DNA of 64,000 nt from Lunularia cruciata. Lineage: Eukaryota > Streptophyta > Marchantiopsida > Lunulariales > Lunulariaceae. The DNA is taken from the NCBI GenBank assembly GCA_948567375.1, contig OX419760.1, positions 12,090,001 through 12,154,000 of the forward strand, written 5' to 3'. The position numbers and the translations under genes are program-made. A model generated the notes under the pieces. The model worked only from the letters and a program-made list of their open reading frames with translations. It searched no databases and was not told where the DNA came from. Shown here piece by piece: positions 24,301-36,119 of the stretch; the stretch's first letter is position 1, and the number at the start of each line of letters is the position of its first letter.

Positions 24301-24849
24301 GGCTTTAAATCAATATCCTTTCCATATCACTATATCAATAAGGACATCAAGAAATTGGTTTATCGCTAGTTAGCTCAATCTATATACTAGGTCTCTTCAT
24401 AGCAACCAAATCCTTCATACTGAAGGCAAAACAATTAGTGTAGCTCTTCAAGAACCTCCAAACCCTCTGTCTTTCCTCTCCTATAAGCTTGGGTCCAAGA
24501 TCTGGCTCCCAAGTATCCTCTGTAACTATAGTAGGAGTGGAAGACGTACTGACTAGTTGCTATACTAGGCCCTTGGGAGCAATAGTGTCATGCTCCCAAT
24601 TACTAGAAGTCCCAACCTCTATGTGAAAAACTCCCTCTGATCTGGCTACAAGCTCCATACGTCCTCTAGTTCATCCCAAGTAGACCAAGGGTGTAATCCA
24701 AGTAGACCATGCTCACTTGGATGGACTCCAAGTAGACCACTCTCCCTAGTAGCCATTGGTTGCATCCCAAGAAACCCTGTCCACTTGGCCCATCACTCCC
24801 AACATGTGTTGAATTGTCTCGATAGGCATAAGCTTCACAAGTGTCCAAG

Positions 24850-26160
24850 TGGTGATGCTTATCAAGCAGATCCTATGTTGCTCTGCCAAGCCAAGGCTCA
24901 CAATCCAAGACAAATAGTTCAAGTCTATAGCCTGACCTAACACTTGATGCCTAGATGCCTCTCACACTATTGGAATAGTGGTAATACTGGAGCAAAAACC
25001 CATCGCCCGCTCTTTCTCATTAGTGTTGGGCTCCACCAACTGCTATAATTGTGAGTCCCAAACCAATCCAAGACCTCCTTCTCAAAAAGCATGAGAAGCT
25101 AGGAAACTCATAAGTGTGGGAAAAGCGGCTCTAGGCATCTAACTAGGTTCACCATACCACAGGTGACCTATCAGCCACTACCACTATTTGAGACTGACAC
25201 CCAACATCCAAGATGTCATCAAAAGGATGTGGTCTAGTCATTGAATCCCATCGTATGCACCCTATAGAACCTCTCTGGGTAAGAGGTTTAGGTTCATCCA
25301 CCAAAGACAAAGACAATGAGCCCATGATCTCACTCTAGTGGCATCTAACAATACAGCAAGTCCCATCCAAGAATGGACTTGATGTGTACTCGCCACCACT
25401 TTGGTGCAAGAATCACCCATCAAAGGAATGTTCTCCAAAAGGTAAGCTAGAGAAACAGATTGATGGACCAGAGATGTCATAGTATCCGTAATATCTCCCA
25501 AAACACACCAAAATAGAGATCCTGAAGACCCAAACCTTGGCCAACATGTGTATGCCCCTGACATGGCCATCCAAAAATCACCAAGTGAACAAGCCCATAT
25601 CTCTCTAGATCATGCGCCCACAGTAAGGAAATATTTGCTGGTAGGGTCTTTTGGTAACCCTTGACTGTTGATATTAGTAATAACTCAAGATATGGGTAGG
25701 CCAAGTGTGCCACATGATGTAGAGAAACTTGCCTAGCAATCTCATCTCTCTCCACATACAAGTACCTTTATACTTGTATACCCGCCTGTAGTACCGTAGC
25801 TAGTTTGGTGCTAATCCTACCAAACAACTCTAATAGACATACTCCCTCTATTGGATACTGCCAAGAAATGAGTGTGGTATCTAGAGGTGTCAAGGTAATC
25901 AACTTCAGAGGCTCATCCTCACACTTATCTCCTAGTGATACAAAGGCTCCACTCCAAGCTTGCTGCACCAACCAATCTGCATGTTGCTGCAATGCCTCCT
26001 CCAAACTCCACAAATGGAACATCCAAGGTGGATAGAAAAATTCCACTTGTACTCCAAATCCAAGTGATCTCCTCTGGTACTAGCGTATCTTTTGCATGGG
26101 CATTCCACTCCAATAAGTCACTAGGCTAAGTAACAACACCACTAAAAGTTGAAACTGATG
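24850..26160 (-). pseudogene. E3 C5 cytosine DNA methyltransferase domain
   Basis: Broken reading frames on the minus strand give, in order, the signatures of a cytosine-5 DNA methyltransferase: motif I CLLELFGRIS (25839-25810; FGGI-like), motif II YLYVERDE, motif IV HLVIFGWPCQGHT with the catalytic Cys codon at 25563-25561, then LFW-like sequence, motif VI YLLENIPLMGD (ENIP at 25435-25424), a tryptophan-rich segment, EPNTNEKERAMGF (25033-24995; motif IX region) and LGQAIDLNYLSWI (about 24940-24900; motif X). This order (I-IV-VI-IX-X) is the standard one, not the permuted DRM order. It lies between protease and RT. A TAA after AGIQV, a frameshift near 25480 and further stops show this copy is dead. 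Confidence 0.85.
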
Positions 26161-26176
26161 TTGCGTGGTCCCGAAC

Positions 26177-26867
26177 TATAACACCCATTTGTGCATGTGT
26201 GTGGTATGGTGATATTTAGCTTAGTATAACAAGTACTTGAGAGATATTATTTATATAGATAAAGGATGGTTGTACATTAGTCATGATTTGCTAAAGTTAG
26301 TCATAGCTAAGATAGAAGGGACCTTACTTTAGAGGAAGTGGAAAAGATAAGCACCACTATTTTGGATTCTAGTGTGTTGACTTGGTATTATTCCTAAGTG
26401 TTTGGCTATGAGGAAAGAGTTGAGAACTCTTGGGCCCCGCAAGCCTTTTTGTTTTGGATTCTTCTATAATCCAAGGATATCCCATGTGAAGGAATCCTTG
26501 ACTTAGTAGTTGGGTCAAGATAAGATCACATGCTAAGTGGGATATGCTCATATGGATGAATATTCCTTTATAATTTTTGACTTTACTTGACATTTAGCCT
26601 AGTTACTTGAGTTACTATGGTAAAAAGTAACTTTGGTGTGTAACTATTGCACAAGCATATAAACTAGGGGTGAGGGGGTACTCATCATCCTTTCATTTGC
26701 AACTATCTCTATCTCATTGAGTTCTCTAGCGAGCAATGTCTTGAGTCTTGGAATGTTAGCCTTAGAGGAGTATGATGGAGTTGGAATTCTTTGCCTTCTT
26801 AGTCCATGGTACGCTGCCATAATAGCTATTAGAGGTTCATCCTAAGTGAGAGACAAGCCGGCTCACA
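26177..26867. mobile_element. Probable solo LTR inside E3
   Basis: About 690 bp of non-coding sequence separates E3's protease from its methyltransferase. It starts TATAACACCC (a worn TGTAACACCC, a common LTR start) and ends GGCTCACA. It holds a TATA box (CATATAAACTAGGGG near 26658) followed by a CATCCTTTCATTTGCAAC-type leader. Flanks GAACT and GGACT could be a decayed 5-bp duplication. No second copy is present in the window. Confidence 0.55.
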
Positions 26868-27600
26868 GGACTATAGTGAGCCAAGACTACCACTACTGAA
26901 GCATACTGGTAGGCAACATACTCATCCCTCACCAAACTGCCAACCTAGTCTATAGGAGGTTGTCTCCTCCCAATAGTCAATTATAACCCATGGGGTATAG
27001 CATTGCTCCATCGATTAGCACATCATATGACTCAACTATGGCCGCAATAGCCTTAGCTCTCACCACCGAGCTATCAATTGGATGACCAGGCTGAACCTAG
27101 ACAATAAGCTCCCCACGTGTAATGTACTATGTCAAACCACCACCTAGAGATGTTTGGATTTGAAATGGACACCTCTCCACATCGATCATCCATAACCCTA
27201 GACTGACAACTATAGCCTTCTCCAACGTAAAGGGCTATGCACCAAAGTCTCATAAGACTCTCTATGGTGTATAGACCTTCCTTGAAGGTCCTACCAAATG
27301 AAAAATCCCCCTCTGGTTATCTAATATGACAACACCAGGTGTGAACTGTGCTCTCTCAAAGGCCGGTCTAGTTGGTAACTCCTCAAATATAACCGCTATT
27401 GCCTACCATAAACCATTGGTTGCTAAGCGGATCCCATGCTCCTCAACCAAATCAACTCCACTACCAACCAGCTCTGCTCTAGAAGAAGGAACCACATCAT
27501 CCCTACTCTCACAAAGCATGGAAGCCAATTTGAATATTAGGGCTGGGTCAACTCCCAATGTACACATGTCACTGGCTGAAAATAAAACATAGTGCACAAT
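26868..27600 (-). pseudogene. E3 aspartic protease region
   Basis: The minus strand reads VL*DFGA*PFTLEKA (27249-27238 for DFGA, in place of DSGA), then DVERCPFQIQTSLGG and ESYDVLIDGAMLYPMG. This matches the retropepsin region of gypsy elements of this type: active-site loop, substrate flap region and the GM-ALYP-G tail. Multiple stops. The tail is separated from the methyltransferase by the solo LTR. Confidence 0.65.
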
Positions 27601-27729
27601 CAGCTAAGCCGCCTCCAACATCATTCTAGACTCAATTGTGTAGTAGTAGGTGGTTGACTAGCAGGTAGTCTATCATGCACCATATCACCACCTACTACAC
27701 TTGCACTAGGATGTCTAGGAGCTATGGAT

Positions 27730-29404
27730 GACATCTGTAGTGCCTCAAAGAGCATGAAAGATTGGGGAAGTTTGACCTATCTCCCAACCTCTCCTCTTTG
27801 TGGATCCAACTCCACTGATGCTCCTCTAGGCTCTAGAGCACGTATTGCACTCCTAATCATTGCTATAGATGCATCCACCGATGCTACTCCGCACATGAAG
27901 TCCAAAGCATCTCTATCACCAACATATGAGGTGGAAGCCTCAGCATCCAACTCTGATCTCCCCTAAGCAATGGCCAAACTAGCCAATCTCTGCTCCAACT
28001 TCTTAATCCGAGTAGCCATAGTTGTATCAAAAGTAAGGGTAGGTATTGCACCCCTACTAGGTGTAGATCTTCTACCACCTTGTCCTCCATGAACTGGAGC
28101 TCCTCTACCACCTACCATAGCAGCCCTACCACTCCATAACTTTGGGTGTAGGTCAAAGCACCGGTCATTAGGGTAACCAAATCTATGGCAATGCTCACAC
28201 TGCCTCTATGTTGGCTATGATGCACCAGAGGTATTATGTCCACTGCCCCGAGGGCACTCTCCCTTTTGATGAGATCCACCACAAGTCTAACAAGCAACAC
28301 CACTACTCATTGGCTACTATTGACCCAAAAGTGAAGGTACTAACTATAGTAGGCCCTTCACTTGCTCCATAGGACCTAGGCTGTCTACCCTATCCTCAAA
28401 AACCAATTGGACATGATGCACTCTTCTGCACTCTAGAAGAAGCCATGGATGAGGTCTCCCTACCAAATCCAGATGTCACCACTCTCTCCTCCACTATGTT
28501 GAGCTCAATACACTTAAAAAACCAAAGATCATTGCCAAAGTGCATGAAGTAGCCTATAACAACTAGCATCATGAACTCTACATCATAACTCTTTATCTAG
28601 TATCCCATACCAAAACTAGACTGCCTGGGCCTTAGTAACTCCCTGAGTGAAACTGATCAGCCGTCTCATACAAGTGTATGTCTCACATAGGCTCTCTCTA
28701 GCCTTCCGTTGGAACTCTTACAAGCTCTTCAACTTGTCAGTCCGCACTCTTTGGTAGTTCTGCCTCAAACACTAGAAGAATTCCAGCATGGGATTAAACC
28801 TCAATACCACACCACCTCTTGTAGTGGTACCTCCACTTGTAGTAGCACTATCTCCAGCTAGTGCACCTCCACTAGCTCCACCAACGCTACTCAAGCTAGA
28901 ACTTGTGGGTACTACCGATCTACTCCTTGCAACCAAGCTTGAAGTGATAGAGATATAGTTTGGAGACCAATATTGTCTCCATAACTCAATCTCCTCCAAG
29001 TGAGCTCTCTTGAACTCATGGTAATCATCTATCGCATCCTCCAAATGCTAGAACAGCCCCTTCCATGCCATGAAGGGTGTGAACAAAGTTGGATTCTGCA
29101 TCTGTTGCAGATCACACCAACTATCAAACTCCTAGATGAAGTCATCCAACTCAATGGTACCCAATATACTAGAGTAATGCCTAGGGCCTTTGGAGGCCCC
29201 ATACATCTTGTCCATGTCCCACAACAATGGTGCATACACCCCAAGTGCACTCTCAACTAAATCAGCTCTTGTGTCAAACTCCAACTCATAGTAAATCTCT
29301 TCCCTCATAGAGACTTGAGATATAGGTTGATACCGAGAGCCACTCTGAGTAAACCCACTATGTATTGTAGGTCTATTTCCTCTAGAATCCCCAAAGAACT
29401 CCAT
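27730..29404 (-). pseudogene. E3 gag with two zinc knuckles
   Basis: ATG at 29404 opens MEFFGDSRGNRPTIHSG. The frame continues through a capsid-like region (REEIYYELEFDTRADLVE; WRQYWSPNYISI near 28970) and a Ser/Gly-rich linker. Two knuckles follow around 28300-28140: TCGGSHQKGEC, and CEHCHRFGYPNDRC, where the His is Tyr. After them comes RIKKLEQRLASLA, then a tail to about 27730. Stops occur between segments. Confidence 0.72.
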
Positions 29405-30331
29405 TGTGATAAAGTAACCGCCAACCACAAACCGCAAGTACCTACCAAGTGCCAACACTACCAACCAACCACCATCAAGTGCTAACCCTAAAGGAACACT
29501 ACACACTAATGTAACTCTAATTGAGAGAACAACACTAGTGGAAAGGGCAACCTGTGACCTGCCATAATAACACACACTCTCATTGTCTACATGTCATCAC
29601 TTCCTACCTCATTGGAGAGAAACATAGATAGTCTGACTGGTTGTCACTCCAGCCTCACTATTAAGAGCACACCATAGCACCAACGTTCTAAATTTGGGGC
29701 ATCTCACACAAACATAGTGCACAAACAAGAAGTAGAGAATGGAGGGAGTCCAATCACAAGAAATCTAAGCAAAAACCCTCCATCTCATAAAATAACATTG
29801 GATTGCCCCTGTCACCATTTAGCATTTGACATAATCAAAGCACTTATCTACTTCCTACGCTATAAGGATCACCAAGAAAGGGATCTTCTTGCCAAAATCT
29901 GTTCTTTTTGCCAAAATCTGACATAAACCCTTCATAAAATCTGATGTAAATCTCACGTAAAATCTAACATAAATCCCTAAATTTGGCTGACCTCTAAATC
30001 CTCAGCTAACTCTTCACTTGAGCCAAATTAGAAAAATGGGTTTCGTCCAATCTCTAATTCACGAGGATCTGCTCCTAACTCCACCTTCAATTTCACTTTC
30101 TAAGCTCAACTTGTAATAAATTGGTCTTGCTTTCACCTCTTGAGCTTAAAATCACAACTACCGCTTGAAAATTGCTTCTCTTTGGCTCCAAATATTGCCA
30201 ATGCTTCCTCACATAATTTCTCTCAAGGAAATCTGAACTACTCAATCAAGACACCACAATCCACCGAGCTTAGAGATACCACCAACACTCGCAGTTCTTG
30301 CACCCAATTTCCCTCTAACTCACTTCTCTGA

Positions 30332-30779
30332 TGTAATCAGATCATTTATAACTTGAATCAACTCAAATCAGATTAGTATTTGATGTAATCCTCAACAACT
30401 TGCCAACAATAAGACACTGATTATAGTCAAGCCTCACCCACTCTAGCTAAAAGACCCCAGGTGATGCTCATCGGCTTTTTGTCCACTCTAGCCAAGAACT
30501 CAAAGGCTCAACATCAAAGAAGTGAGCTCTCTGGAGCTGCACTTCCAAGGTATACTCCTGATTTCAGCCTAGGTCTCATCCAAATGGTCCCATTGACGGC
30601 ACACCTGACGGTGTAGACATTGCAAGTGATAGTGGGTCCCACTATGAAGTCAATACCCTGAACATGAAATCTGACCGTCAAAAAGTAGTCTATGATTAAT
30701 TGCCAAAATGCCTCTAACTACTATCATTGGAACTCCAATGTTCAAGCAATCTAGATGCGACACTACAAATGGCATGACA
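30332..30779 (-). repeat. E3 5' LTR, truncated at its outer end
   Basis: 448 bp from TGTAATCAG to GGCATGACA. It matches the first 450 bp of the full LTR at 14117-14566 but lacks the last 105 bp, so E2 sequence (TCTTAGGCATACC) follows directly. The leader next to it (TCAGAG in element orientation) fits an initiator-Met-type primer site overlapping the LTR end. Confidence 0.85.
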
Positions 30780-33700
30780 TCTTAGGCATACCTTGGATGA
30801 AGTAATACAAACCTATGGTAAATTGGAGGAAGAAAGCATTGAGCACCCGCCAATAGATGATCATTGGGATTAAAGAAAAGGAACATAAGCAAAAATTATC
30901 TCTCTATGTTAAAGGAACAACAACTATCTATAAAACAAATAGATGTTTCATGGGTTTAGTAAGGAAGTCCAGAGTGCACAACTCGATGGACAAATTCATG
31001 AGAAATTGAAAGATGTGGTAAATGAGTTTCAAGATGTCTTCCCAAGATCTACCCTCAAGATTATCACCAAAAAGGAGAGTAGATCATAAAATTGAGATAC
31101 TTCCGAGGAAGACACCTCCTTGTAAGTTCCCATATTGTCTATCACCTTAGGAGTTGGAGGAGTGTAAGGCTCAAATTGAGGATATGCCACAAAGGGGGTT
31201 TATCCAACCCAACATATCACCGTACGTGACTCATGTCTTGTTTGTGAAGAAGAAGGACGATACAATATGCATGTGCATTGACTATTGGGGCCTCAATCAG
31301 CAAATAGTGAAGAAAAAATATCCTTTAACCTGCATGGAGGACATATTTGATCAACTCAATGGAGCAAGATACTTCATGAAATTGGACTTGTAGAGCGGTT
31401 ACAATCAAATTTGGATTGCAGAGGAAGATGTATACAAAACTGCCTTTCAAACTAGGTATGGCCATTTTGAGTACCTTGTGATGCCATTTGGCCTCACCAA
31501 TGCACATGCCACTTTCATAAGGCTGATGAATGACATATTTTGGCCATATTTGGATAATTTTGTTCTTGTTTTCCTAGATGGCATCTTAGTATATAGTAGG
31601 ACTATGACAGAACACAAATAGTATTTGTAAGAAGTCTTCCATATTCTAATATAAAATCACTTGTATGCCAAAATCTCAAAGTGTGAGTTTTGCAAGTCTG
31701 AAGTAGACTACTTGGGGTAAGAGTAAGTGTAGAGGATATCCAAGTTTTAACAAAAAAAGAAGATTTCATTCAAAAATGGAGTGCTTCAGAAGATCAGACT
31801 CAACTCAAGAGCTTCTTGGGGTTGATGGGGTTCTATCGGCAGTTTGTCAAGGACTTTTCCAAAGGTGGCATAGCCTTTAACATCACTACTTAGCAAGGGG
31901 AAGAAGTGGACATGGGGAACTGCACAAGAGTTAGCCTTTCAAGAATTGAAAGACACCTTGCTACATGCACCAATCTTGAAATGGTATGACCCAAAATGTC
32001 CAATCAAATTGGCTACCAATGCATCAAGCATAGCAATAGGGGCATTCTTACAACATGAGTTGCAAGATGGGTGGCATCCAATTGCATACTTCTCTTGACA
32101 GCTATTATCGACAAAACACAATTATCACACCATAGAGTGAGAAGAGATGGCCATTGTCCTTGCAACCAAGCATTGGAAGCACTATCTTGGCAAGAAAGCA
32201 TTTGTAGTGAGATAGACCATAAAGCTCTAATCTACCTTGAGACACAAAAAGATCTATCTCATCATCAGATTTGGTGGACAAAGTGGCAAAAATTATGCAC
32301 CATGACAATCACCTACGTGGAAGGCAAGAAGCAACTTGCAGATGCATTCACCAAAATGTGATGGCAAACAATTTGGTGGTAGAGATCAAGATGGACCTTG
32401 AATTTTGACCAAAGATTCTAGTTGCTACAAAAACAGATCCCCAAATTGTAGGAGCTCAATCATCCAAAGGTATCACCAACAACCAAGGACTCACTTTTTG
32501 TGATAGTAAATTATGAATCCCAAATGCCCCAAAATTACGCACTACAATTTTAGCAGAATGTCATGATTTTTCCATAGCATGTCATGTTGGAGCGGACAAG
32601 ACCTTGGATGTTGTCCAGCACCATTATTATTGGCCCATGATGAGCAACGATGCAATGGAATATGTTTGGAGCTGCCTACTTTGTCAATAGAACAAAGCCT
32701 CTAATCAAGCTCTTGAAGGACTCCTGCAACCCTTCCCTATTCCTATGCAACATTGGGAACATGTGAGTATGGATCTAGTTTGTGAATTGCCCAAGATCAC
32801 CTCAAGGTTTGACTCCATTGTAGTATTTGTTGACCAACTTAGCAAAATGATTCATGTACGCCCTACCACCAAGGAGGTGATGGCTCCATAACTAGCTCAG
32901 TTGTACTTAGATGCAGTCTTCTCTCACCATGGCTTGTCTTGAGTGCTCATCACCAATAGAGGCACTCAATTTACTAGTTTGTTTTGGAAAACACTCTTTG
33001 TTGTCTTCAAAACCAAATTGGCCATGTCCACGGCTTACCATCCATAGACTGATGGCCAAATAGAGCGGGCTAATCGCATTATTGAAGATATGCTTCAAGG
33101 TAGGACACTTTACTTCCATTGGCGGAATTTTCCTACAACAACTCAATAAATGCCTCTGCCCAAGTCACACCATTCTTCCTCATGTATGGTGATCATCCTT
33201 TCATACCTTCAAGCTTGATGAAGATCCATTCAATGACTACCAAGGTTGATGCTATCAACTCTTTTGTTTTGAGGATCCAACAAGGCGTGGAGAATGCCAA
33301 AAATAGGTTGCGAATTGCCAAAAATTGGTAGAAGTAGTATGTCAATGCACACAATAGGCACATGGAGTTCCAAGTGGGAGATCAAGTTTGGCTATCAACA
33401 ACCAACCTCACAGTAGTTGGCCCTTGCAAGCTCAAACCTCACTTTATTAGGCCTTTTCTCATTTTTCATTGCATCGGTGTTGTGGCCTATCACCTCAAGC
33501 TACCACTACATATGAAGATCCATCTAGTGTTCCATGTCTCCCTCCTATGTAGATATGTGCCCTAAGCAGAACATTGTCCTTCCATACAAGACATTGGACC
33601 TTGTCCGACACTCATTGATGGCATGGAAGAATACAAAGTTAAACGCATTCTCCAAAAATGCATCCATGGGACTCGTCACCCACGTGTGGAATATCTCATA

Positions 33701-33820
33701 AAATGGAAAGGTGACCTCCTATATGAGGTGACATGGGAGCCAGCAGCCAACTTGACCCATGCACCAATTTTAGTAAAATCTTTTGAGCAATAGCTTTGTA
33801 ACGATGACGTTGCGTCTTAA
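30780..33820 (+). pseudogene. E2 pol: RT, RNase H, integrase, chromodomain
   Basis: Continuation of E2 after E3. [40 protein letters not shown], then [12 protein letters not shown], where the second catalytic Asp is Gly (31571-31582). RNase H region: WHPIAYFS, KQLADAFTKM. Integrase: CLLCQ zinc residues, SMDLVCELPK, VLITNRGTQFTS with Asn for the second Asp (32955-32957). Chromodomain near 33625-33800: EEYKVKRIL, WKGDLLYEVTWEPAANL. It has many stops and frame changes; a TGA at 32138-32140 is at the same codon as in E1. Confidence 0.88.
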
Positions 33821-33833
33821 AAGGATAGAGGTT

Positions 33834-34599
33834 TGTAATATCAATAACTAGACATATGATCTAGAGATGAAATTTGGTTTGGTAACATCTGGGAGGATAT
33901 TATACATGATGGACTAAGTGGATCAGACAGAGGTATCACCAAAAGAGTACTTCTACTAATAGGCCAAAAACCGAAACATGCTTGAAGACTTTAGAATCAA
34001 AAGCTAGACACACGATCTAGAGATGAAATTTGGTTTGGTAACATCAGGGAGGATGTTGTACATGATGAACTAAGTATATTAGACAGAAGTATCACCAAAA
34101 TATGACTTCTACTAATAGGGTAGAAATAAAAATAGGCTTGAAAACTTCAGAGGCAATTTTGGAGGCCTAAATAGATGAATTAGGCCTCAAAAATGTGCAC
34201 AACACCCCCCTCCCTCTTCCTCCTCCTCCAATGTAGATAAAGGCTGGCCTACCCTCCTCCTTGGCTTGTCTCACCAAGAGCTTTCTAATGGTACCTCACC
34301 CACATGATTTTGAGATTCCTAACATAAAGATTCCCTAAAAGATTCCCTTTGGTAAAAGCCTGATTGACCAACCAGATAGGACCATGACCGACATGTCACC
34401 CATCCAAGAAAGTAATCTAAAGGTGGAGCTTGCTGATAGGTCACCTATCCATGTACCTAATCCTATGGTGGAGCTTCCTTGGATGAGATCTTCCTTGGCT
34501 ATATAATAAAGAGAAGGTGCTCCTTTGGGGCATCGAAGGATTGAGTATAAAATCTATATTTTTTCTCTTGAAGAGTTCTCATGTCCTTGGAGTATTATA
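33834..34599 (+). repeat. E2 3' LTR
   Basis: 766 bp, TGTAATATCA...GTATTATA, preceded by a purine tract. Pairs with 11201-11958 but is clearly more diverged from it than the two E1 LTRs are from each other. Confidence 0.92.
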
Positions 34600-34770
34600 G
34601 TAGCCTATGGAATAAAATTGGACATGGAAAATTAGTCTCAAATAATCACAAAATGCAACCCGCCTAAAAAACTAACCACTCATATGACTCGATTGGTATC
34701 CTTGGAACGGTCAATGAAGGGATAGAGAAAGCATGCGTAATCTTGAGTGTCACTATTGTTGATGTGGTCT
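34600..34770 (-). pseudogene. LINE A, 5' fragment beyond E2
   Basis: GTAGCCTATGGAATAAA...ATCTTGAGTGTCACTATTG aligns with 41168-41330 of LINE B, so LINE A resumes here after E2. Similarity stops near 34770. Confidence 0.82.
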
Positions 34771-35225
34771 CCAAAGTCATATCTATTGTTGGATCAAAAT
34801 CCACTTGGATTGTAGCAAGAGTAATTGTCTGATTCCTTAAGACCCTTTTCCATGTTTACATCCACAATCAAACACCATTATCTAATAAAGAATGTAGTAT
34901 TGCAAAAAATCATATTTTATATTAGTGATTTTAATCAACGTGAGATATAAAAATAAAACACATGGTCAGTTTAGTACTTTCTATCAATAATTCTTCCATA
35001 TGCCCATACTGATAGTTCCATGTATCTATATTTTAGATCCTTGTGTCTCCCCTCCTTTGTTGCTTTTTAATTTTAATTTTAGTCTACACAAAATTTCAAA
35101 TTAGGTAGCAATTTGAACTCAAAATATATTTATCTCATGAAGGAATCAACTTTCTTTGACCTAAAATAAGAATCAAGTTTATCAGCCTATACAAATTTGA
35201 TAGTAATTTATGAGTAGTTGAATAA

Positions 35226-35400
35226 CAAGAATATTTTGAGGCTAAATATGTGTTGATTCACTTTCCTAGTAAATCAAATTGGGAGGTAAGTTCGTAAGCT
35301 CAACAAATGGCCAAATATCAAGAATATTTTGAAGTTAAATGTTTGTTGATTTGCTTTCCTAGCGGTTAATCAAATCCAAAGATAAAGTTCAGTAAGCTCA
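35226..35400. repeat. Imperfect tandem duplication, period about 93-98 bp
   Basis: CAAGAATATTTTGAGGCTAA at 35226 and CAAGAATATTTTGAAGTTAA at 35319 start two copies that both run through GCTTTCCTAG/ACTTTCCTAG to GTAAGCTCAA. Confidence 0.8.
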
Positions 35401-35496
35401 ATGCAAACTACTCTCATCACCCATAATTAGTATAGTCCATGCTAATTGCAAAAGTAGGAATTTGAGCCTATCTCTTGGTATTAGTGTTGCACACAT

Positions 35497-35700
35497 TAAT
35501 GAACAATTAGGTGAATTAATGTAACCTATGCTAATTTAGGGTAAGTAATAATAGTGTGGATGCACGGACTCTATAGCAAACAACAATGCACTCTCACTAA
35601 TAAACAATCAAGTGAGTTAATATGATCTATGCTAATTTAGGATAAGTAATGATAGTGTGCAAGCACAGACTCAACAGCAAACAATGATGCATTGATTGGC
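35497..35700. repeat. Imperfect tandem duplication, period about 103 bp
   Basis: Two copies share CTATGCTAATTTAGG(G/A)TAAGTAAT, AGTGTG and AGCAAACAA(C/T)(A/G)ATGCA in the same order, starting near 35497 and 35600. Confidence 0.82.
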
Positions 35701-36119
35701 CTTGCCCTATGTATTATGATAATGTCAATAAAGAATAACATATAGGTCAAGCTTGTAGGTCTGATCAAGAACAACAAGGAATAGGACTGCCCCAATGCAA
35801 TTGTTGTGGGGAGGAACTTATCAATGCAATTGGCTTAGATTTGAAGCTTAGTTTTGAACTCTTGTGTCATGGAGATATTGCCAATTTAATGATGGATGGA
35901 TTTATACAAATATGCATATCAATAAATGAATCAAATGCAATTGTTAGAAACATTGTCCTCAAACAAGAAATTTGAGGCATCAAACACAAGAACAAGGATG
36001 CCATTGAAGTACCATGGATATTTCTTGATAATTTCTTGTTTTTGTAGATACAATTGGCCCTTCTCCCATTTGCCATTCAAGTTGAGGGATGGACCGCAAC
36101 TTATCATTGCCTTTCATGC

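Larger units (their letters stand above)
14010..30779 (-). mobile_element. Ty3/gypsy element E3 with a cytosine methyltransferase domain, permuted LTRs
   Basis: Minus-strand element inserted in the E2 protease-RT junction. Without E1 and the solo LTR it is about 9.5 kb. Order in its own direction: partial 5' LTR (30779-30332), leader, gag with two zinc knuckles, aspartic protease, C5 DNA methyltransferase, RT, RNase H, integrase, polypurine tract, full LTR (14670-14117), then an extra LTR fragment (14116-14010). A 4-bp ATCT overlap at both edges (CAATCT on the left, ATCTTAGG on the right) may be its target duplication. All coding domains carry stops or frameshifts. The integrase and RT differ clearly from those of E1/E2, so this is another gypsy lineage. 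Confidence 0.87.
11201..34599 (+). mobile_element. Chromovirus-type Ty3/gypsy element E2, complete ends, split by E3
   Basis: Plus-strand LTR retrotransposon with 5' LTR 11201-11958, initiator-Met-type PBS, upstream ORF, gag, protease, then (after E3) RT, RNase H, integrase, chromodomain, a purine tract (AAAAGGATAGAGGTT) and 3' LTR 33834-34599. Left flank GTGGT and right flank GTAGC are a decayed 5-bp target duplication; LINE B has GTAGC uninterrupted at the same place. Without the insertion E3 the element is about 6.6 kb. It is much more decayed than E1 and is the older of the two relatives. Confidence 0.9.
34771..36119. other. AT-rich spacer with two tandem repeats
   Basis: No gene recognised. 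Two short duplications occupy 35226-35400 and 35497-35700. Confidence 0.5.
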
